From Deltaproteobacteria bacterium (GTDB lineage: Bacteria > Desulfobacterota > Desulfuromonadia > Desulfuromonadales > BM103), in NCBI GenBank assembly GCA_024636215.1, contig JAGXHL010000037.1, positions 1 through 46,029 on the forward strand: a stretch of 46,029 nucleotides of DNA. The letters are read 5' to 3'. A model generated the notes under the pieces. That model was not told where the DNA came from. It ran no database searches and was given only the letters and a program-made list of their open reading frames with translations. How positions within the stretch are numbered: position 1 is the stretch's first letter; every line of letters starts with the position of its first letter. The position numbers and the translations under genes were made by a program. This document shows positions 41,683 through 46,029 of this stretch, one piece after another.

Positions 41683-43344
41683 ATGGCCATAAAGCCCACC
41701 ATCCCAACTATGACCACACGTCAATTTGCACAATTGTCGACACCTGAGCAGGTCGATGTCCTGCGCTGTCTGGACGCGCGGCAGAAGACGGCCTTGCTGC
41801 TTGATTCGGAAGATGGTGCCGAGCTTATGGCTCAGTTGCCGACACAGGAAGTTTATCTGTTGGCTGTGGAACGTGGTCCTGAGCATTTGCCGGAGTTGTT
41901 GAGTCTGGCAACTCCCGAACAGTGGAGCGGCTTCATTGACCTCGATTGCTGGGAGGGTGACCAGTTTAATTCTGAAAAGACCCATCGCTGGTTGATCTCA
42001 CTCCTGCAGGGCGAGGAAGAGAAGGTCTTCGAGGTTCTCCAGCAGATGAACTTCGAGCAGCTGGTCCTGATCTTCAAGGCAGAAATGGATATCCTGTCGG
42101 GGCCGGAAGCCGATGAAAACAGTGATGCCCGCATTGATGCCAAAAAGCGTGATGGCGGCTACGAGATTTCCTACTACTCGGAGAATAGTGCCAAGCTGTT
42201 CGAGAAACTGCTTGATGTCCTGCAGAGCTTCTCGCCGGAGCTTTTTGTCTACCTGCTGGAGGCGGTTCGTGCCGAAACCATGGGACTGATCGTGGAGAGT
42301 GTTTATCAGCAACGCACAGGACGCTTGCAGGATATGGGGATCCCGGAACCCTTTACGGCGCAAAAGGTTTATGCCTGGCTCGACCCGCAAGACTACCGAT
42401 CAGATCGACCGGTCAAACTGGCTCCCGGTACGAGCGATACCAGCGCTCCCGGTTTCATGCTGACCCTGGCGCGGCCTAAGGGACTGCTGGCTGAAGTTCT
42501 CGCCGACGGGCTTGATGAGGGACTGGCCTGGGAGATGGCCAACGTGGTCAATAAGGTGATTCTGGCGGACCGTATCGATATGGGCAACGTCGAACAGGTC
42601 TGCAATGTTGTTGCCAAGGTGGATGCTTACCTCAACCTGGGTCTTGAATGGCTGGCCGGTGCCGACGTTGATGAAGCCAGAAGCTGTTTGAACGATTGCT
42701 ATTGCGAAGACCTGTTCCGCCTCGGCTTCAGTTTGACTCTGAGACTGAAACGTCGCGGCGAGATCCTTGACACGTCTTCCGTAGCCGCCTATCTGGATCA
42801 CAATGCCCGAGCCTGTCTTGCCGCACTCAGACCCTTTCCGCCGTTGTTCTTCGAAGGTGTTGCCGACCCGACTCGTGGCGGAACGCATCTTTTTGCCAAT
42901 CTTGCCGAGATCGACATGGTGGAGCAATGGCTGGCGCGCATGGAACTTCAGCGCCGGCTCTTTGAAGATATCCTGCAATTCCCTTTGCCGGATCCAGCTG
43001 TGATCGATCTCTCCGCCTGTCAGCCGGATAACGTTGATGACCTGACCCTGGTAGAGTTTTTTCTGACCTCTCTGGCCAACAAGCTGCTGGGTCGGGAGTT
43101 CCTGCCGCTGCCGATCGCTGAAGAAGAGCTGGCCGGCCTGCACGGCATGGTCTCGCAGTCGGGCCGCCTCAATCAGCGCTTGCGGGAAGAGACCGTTAAG
43201 TGGCTGGGTTCATTGATGGACGGCGGCGACGATTTTGCGACCTACTGTCTCGATATCTGGGAGGAGGAGTTCTGCTCGATCCGTTTTGAAGATCTTGATC
43301 CACGTTTTATCGGTGGCATGATCGTGCAGTTGGAAGCAATTTAA
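41683..43344 (+). CDS. DUF6178-like protein of unknown function
   Basis: 553 residues, soluble, mostly helical, acidic, no signal peptide or TM segment. It starts MAIKPTIPTMTTRQFAQLSTPEQVDVLRCLDARQKTALLLDSEDGAEL. The features I rely on (length, LDPQDYRS, helical repeats) match a family I recall as DUF6178 in delta-proteobacteria; I am not certain of the assignment. ATG 41683 has CGGAG about 10 nt upstream. No catalytic motif stands out. It is convergent with the small unknown at 43362. Confidence 0.7.
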   Translation: MAIKPTIPTMTTRQFAQLSTPEQVDVLRCLDARQKTALLLDSEDGAELMAQLPTQEVYLLAVERGPEHLPELLSLATPEQWSGFIDLDCWEGDQFNSEKTHRWLISLLQGEEEKVFEVLQQMNFEQLVLIFKAEMDILSGPEADENSDARIDAKKRDGGYEISYYSENSAKLFEKLLDVLQSFSPELFVYLLEAVRAETMGLIVESVYQQRTGRLQDMGIPEPFTAQKVYAWLDPQDYRSDRPVKLAPGTSDTSAPGFMLTLARPKGLLAEVLADGLDEGLAWEMANVVNKVILADRIDMGNVEQVCNVVAKVDAYLNLGLEWLAGADVDEARSCLNDCYCEDLFRLGFSLTLRLKRRGEILDTSSVAAYLDHNARACLAALRPFPPLFFEGVADPTRGGTHLFANLAEIDMVEQWLARMELQRRLFEDILQFPLPDPAVIDLSACQPDNVDDLTLVEFFLTSLANKLLGREFLPLPIAEEELAGLHGMVSQSGRLNQRLREETVKWLGSLMDGGDDFATYCLDIWEEEFCSIRFEDLDPRFIGGMIVQLEAI

Positions 43345-43361
43345 AATCACAATTTGTTTCA

Positions 43362-43748
43362 CTATTCTTCAGCAGAAGGCTCATTTTTATCATTTTTATC
43401 GAAAGCAGGCTTGCCCCCGCTGATAATCCCTTTAAACCAACCTGGTTTATCATCGGTTTCTTCTGTTTTCGAGTACATGTAGGGATTTTCCAGAAAACGC
43501 ACCAGCTCTTCAAAATACTCCCTGGTGAATTGATCAACCGGGCGATCCGAAAGTTGATCGCGAACCATACCGATGCGGTTGATAAAATCTTTCTTGAAAG
43601 ACTCATTCTGTTCACTCGCAGAGACCAGCGCGACCAGCAGCACATGGCTTAAAGCCTGAATTTGGCCTGCCTGGTTCTGGATCGTCTGTGCCGTCTTGGT
43701 GGCGAACTCGATCATCTTCTGCTCAATCTCTGTCGGTTGCTCAGACAT
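43362..43748 (-). CDS. Hypothetical protein downstream of radical SAM gene
   Basis: 128 residues, helical, no TM segment. It starts MSEQPTEIEQKMIEFATKTAQTIQNQAGQIQ and ends in an Asp/Lys-rich tail (KPAFDKNDKNEPSAEE). No domain recognised. It overlaps the end of the radical SAM gene by 8 bp on the same strand, so the two are co-translated; its role is probably linked to that enzyme. It stops 17 bp from the convergent DUF6178-like gene. Confidence 0.75.
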   Translation of the reverse strand: MSEQPTEIEQKMIEFATKTAQTIQNQAGQIQALSHVLLVALVSASEQNESFKKDFINRIGMVRDQLSDRPVDQFTREYFEELVRFLENPYMYSKTEETDDKPGWFKGIISGGKPAFDKNDKNEPSAEE

Positions 43749-45465
43749 CTTGTCTCCTTAAGTTTTCTTCGTGGTAACGATATTCCTCAACCCGCATCTT
43801 CTGTCCGGTTGCAGTGAGGTAGCAGAAGAGGTGAACCGTGCGTTGCCATGCAGGGTCAATGGTTGTAAAGACCGCTGAGAAGTATTGCAGCTTGATCCCT
43901 TGCCCCTTAATGGTTTCGGTGTTTTCCTGAACCTTGGCACGGACCCATTGCTGCTCCCTGGCTTGCAGAGCAATGTCAAAAAACGCCGGAATCCGATTGG
44001 TGACGACGCGCTCACAGAGGGCGTAGTCGTAAGCGAGGCTCTCGATGAGTCGCGTTTGTGTGGTTCTTGGGTCACCGTCCTTGATGATGTCAAAAAGATT
44101 TTCGAAGAGCGCCTGACGATTCAGGGGGAAGCGAAACAGTTGCCGCTTGCGCCATTCACCTGCCAGCCACTCCAGCCCTGTGGCAAAGGAGCCGAGGGCG
44201 GCACTCAATGCCTGCATGAAGTTTGAAAAATGACCGCTATTGTAGGTCAGGTCGAGGAGTCGACTGATCTCCTGGAGCTGTTGCAGCTCGGCAAAAGAGA
44301 ACTTTGGACTACCAAGAATGCTGTAGGGAGGGTTTGGATCAAAAACGATCTGCAGTTGTTTGGCCTGATCACGCAACGGAGAGCCGGGCAGCAGTTTGAC
44401 CGGCTCAATCTGTAAATGATGGGGGGCAAAGGCTGCCACCCTGTCGATTGATTTCAGAAAGCTTGCGTAGTCGTCCCCGGGCAGGCCGGCGACCAGGTCG
44501 AGGTGCAGGTGGATCCGGTTGCTCTGGCGCAGCTGACGGATATTCTCCTCCAGCTTCTTCATGTTGATCTTGCGGCCGATCGCATCAAGGGTGCTCTCCA
44601 GGGTCGATTGGACGCCGATCTCAAACTGGAACATATCTTTCGGGACTTTCTCCAGTAACTCGAGCGTCTCTTGATCAAGGAGATGGCCGGCGATCTCGAA
44701 ATGGAAATGCGTCGATCGGTTGTGCTCAAGGATGAAGCTGAAGATCTCCCTGGCACGCTTGGCGTCGAAGTTAAAGGTGCGGTCGACCAGCTTGACCTTG
44801 GCAACCGCTCTCTGCATCAACAGCAGCAGGTCGTTTTGAATGCGCTCCATCGAGTAGGAGCGCATCTGGTTGTCCCGGGCGCTTAAACAGAAGCTGCAGT
44901 GAAAGGGACAACCGCGACTGGTCTCGTAGTAAACAAAACCGCGCTGCATAGCGGACAGCCCTGACCGAAAGGGTGAAGGGACCATGTCGAGGTCCTGCAG
45001 CGCTGGGCTGTCCGGCCCGCTGATAAGCTCTTCCCCAACCCGCAATATGGTTCTTGGAATCACCCCCGGGTTCTGCGCCTTGTGCCAGGATGACAGCAGG
45101 GTCCGCAAAGGTTCCTCCCCTTCACCGCGAATCAACGCTGTGACGCCGGGATGACGAATGAACAGTGCCTCTGTATCAAAGGAAACTTCCGGACCCCCCA
45201 GCACAATCCGTAACTCAGGACGAGCCACCTTCAAGGCATCAACCAGGTCGAGGGTCTCGCGTCGATTCCAGAGGTACACGGAGAAAGCGACCACATCCGG
45301 GGCTTCGGCCAAAAGCTGTGCGAGAATCGATTCGCGCGGTTCATGCACCGTGAACTCACGGATCAGAATTTCGCCGCAGCGGTTGCCGCAGTAGGCTGCC
45401 AGGCAGGGCAGGGCCAGGCTGTTGTGAATGAACTTGCTGTGGAGTGTGGTGAGGACCGTGCGCAT
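43741..45465 (-). CDS. B12-binding-type radical SAM protein with DUF4080-like C-terminus
   Basis: 574 residues. An N-terminal Rossmann-like domain of the cobalamin-binding type (about 1-150, VVAFSVYLWNRRETLDLVDALK, LGGPEVSFDTE) lacks the DxHxxG cobalamin motif, so B12 need not bind. The radical SAM cluster motif is C186-P-F-H-C190-S-F-C193 after YYETSRG. The TIM-barrel continues to about residue 390 (FQFEIGVQSTLESTLDAIGRK, HLDLVAGLPGDD). The remaining 180 residues are a family C-terminal domain (DUF4080-like). The reaction is unknown. The start ATG 45465 is preceded by a poor ribosome site (GCAGC). Confidence 0.88.
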   Translation of the reverse strand: MRTVLTTLHSKFIHNSLALPCLAAYCGNRCGEILIREFTVHEPRESILAQLLAEAPDVVAFSVYLWNRRETLDLVDALKVARPELRIVLGGPEVSFDTEALFIRHPGVTALIRGEGEEPLRTLLSSWHKAQNPGVIPRTILRVGEELISGPDSPALQDLDMVPSPFRSGLSAMQRGFVYYETSRGCPFHCSFCLSARDNQMRSYSMERIQNDLLLLMQRAVAKVKLVDRTFNFDAKRAREIFSFILEHNRSTHFHFEIAGHLLDQETLELLEKVPKDMFQFEIGVQSTLESTLDAIGRKINMKKLEENIRQLRQSNRIHLHLDLVAGLPGDDYASFLKSIDRVAAFAPHHLQIEPVKLLPGSPLRDQAKQLQIVFDPNPPYSILGSPKFSFAELQQLQEISRLLDLTYNSGHFSNFMQALSAALGSFATGLEWLAGEWRKRQLFRFPLNRQALFENLFDIIKDGDPRTTQTRLIESLAYDYALCERVVTNRIPAFFDIALQAREQQWVRAKVQENTETIKGQGIKLQYFSAVFTTIDPAWQRTVHLFCYLTATGQKMRVEEYRYHEENLRRQDV

Positions 45466-45687
45466 GCTGCAAGGATAGCGAAAGGGGGGGGTGATATAAA
45501 GGGGAAAGTGTTGTGGAACGAATTTTCGAGCTTGAGCTGCGACTCATTTATGGCAATAGGGCGAAGCTAAGACTTGGTGGAATGCGCATTGGAGCCGGCT
45601 GAGAGCGTCATCGTCAGTCTATGGCAACGGCAAGAACGATTTCGATCCCGATAGCGATTTCGATTTGGACATAGAACAGCCCCAACC

Positions 45688-45739
45688 AAGCGTCCCAGGC
45701 GACGCTTGACAGCGCGCCTGAACGCAGGCGTTTGCTGTC
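45688..45739. repeat. Two consecutive REP-like hairpins
   Basis: Within the 342-bp gap 45466-45807. Hairpin 1 is aagcgtc/gacgctt (45688-45694 with 45701-45707). Hairpin 2 is gacagc/gctgtc outside cgcctg/caggcg (45708-45713, 45715-45720, 45725-45730, 45734-45739). The minus-strand reading gggacagc...gctgtc resembles REP-type palindromes. Just upstream, 45637-45666, is a short cgatttcgat repeat. The remaining sequence of the gap shows no gene; it presumably holds promoters for the radical SAM gene and the antitoxin. Confidence 0.6.
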
Positions 45740-45807
45740 CCATTATTTTGTATGTTCGGACGCTAAAGAGTGATACTATAGTGGCACTTTGGCTAAGGAG
45801 GAATCAA

Positions 45808-46029
45808 ATGAAGGTAGAGCTGGTAACAAACCTGAAGCGCCAAGCCACTAAAATCCTTGCAGATCTGCACAAAAGCAAAGAAGCGGTCCTGATCACAGAA
45901 CATGGCCAGCCATCCGCTTACCTTGTCGACGTTCAGGATTACGAATTTATGCAGCGCAGGCTGGCGCTCCTCGAGGGATTGTCCAGGGGAGAAAGGGCAA
46001 TTCTGGAAGGTAAAATGACCACCCATGCC
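45808..46029 (+). CDS. Phd/YefM-type antitoxin (C-terminus beyond window)
   Basis: The first 74 residues of an antitoxin. KVELVTNLKRQATKILADLHKSKEAVLITEHGQPSAYLVDVQDYEFMQRRLALLEG follows the Phd/YefM DNA-binding fold: repressor helices, then ITEHGQPSAYLV. AAGGAGG lies 6-7 nt before ATG 45808. An 8-bp palindrome actatagt (45775-45782) overlaps the promoter region and could be its operator. A RelE/ParE- or YoeB-type toxin would be expected directly downstream, outside the window. Confidence 0.85.
   Translation, partial: MKVELVTNLKRQATKILADLHKSKEAVLITEHGQPSAYLVDVQDYEFMQRRLALLEGLSRGERAILEGKMTTHA

Noticed and set aside
1..46029. CRISPR array, tRNA or rRNA genes, prophage
   Set aside because: No regularly spaced repeats of 25-40 bp, no recognisable tRNA cloverleaf, rRNA or phage gene seen on reading both strands; this was by eye, not by tool.

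Overview
The window looks like chromosomal DNA of a Desulfuromonadales-type bacterium (Geobacter/Desulfuromonas relatives). This is inferred from content: a eukaryote-like citrate synthase, a giant multiheme c-type cytochrome with the Geobacter-style paired heme motifs, a dusB-ntrB-ntrC block, several orphan sensor kinases, a heme-c sensor kinase next to a bacteriohemerythrin, and a DUF6178-like protein. A glycine betaine importer suggests osmotic stress, perhaps a saline habitat. I saw no rRNA, tRNA, CRISPR array, transposase or phage gene.

Layout. 1-3940 (+): rpsF-rpsR-DUF2232-rplI, then dnaB, the conserved ribosomal/replication cluster, with candidate leader hairpins before rpsF. 3963-8970 (-): a compact run, in transcription order dusB, NtrB-like kinase, NtrC-like sigma-54 activator, folA, thyX. 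9337-10647 (+): citrate synthase, divergent from dusB across a region with a palindromic operator candidate. 11136-13640 (+): a membrane/spermidine-synthase-like fusion. 13901-21720 (-): a small lipoprotein and a 2441-residue exported cytochrome with 27 candidate heme motifs in two blocks separated by about 720 residues of beta-rich, fibronectin-III-like sequence. 22114-27186: lipoate-ligase family protein, EEP-family nuclease (-), exported ATP-dependent DNA ligase, DNA polymerase IV and a class IV aminotransferase. 27561-36547: a sensory region with a kinase carrying two periplasmic solute-binding domains, a VOC protein, a chemoreceptor (-), a secreted unknown (-), a bacteriohemerythrin and a heme-c/PAS kinase. 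36619-39812 (-): proVWX. 40364-46029: FKBP-type isomerase, two tiny membrane proteins, DUF6178-like protein, a small unknown plus B12-type radical SAM protein, and a Phd/YefM antitoxin cut by the window edge.

Two kinds of repeats stand out. A dispersed family (five copies, 39 to 169 bp) has terminal inverted repeats whose two arms change together between copies, and two copies are internally deleted. Two short tandem repeats lie within 1.8 kb of each other: 13 units of 9 bp just before the hemerythrin gene, and 4 units of 21 bp in frame inside the PAS domain of the neighbouring kinase. The latter pair and the giant cytochrome are the best candidates for something not previously described. Most of the rest is ordinary housekeeping, metabolism and signalling.
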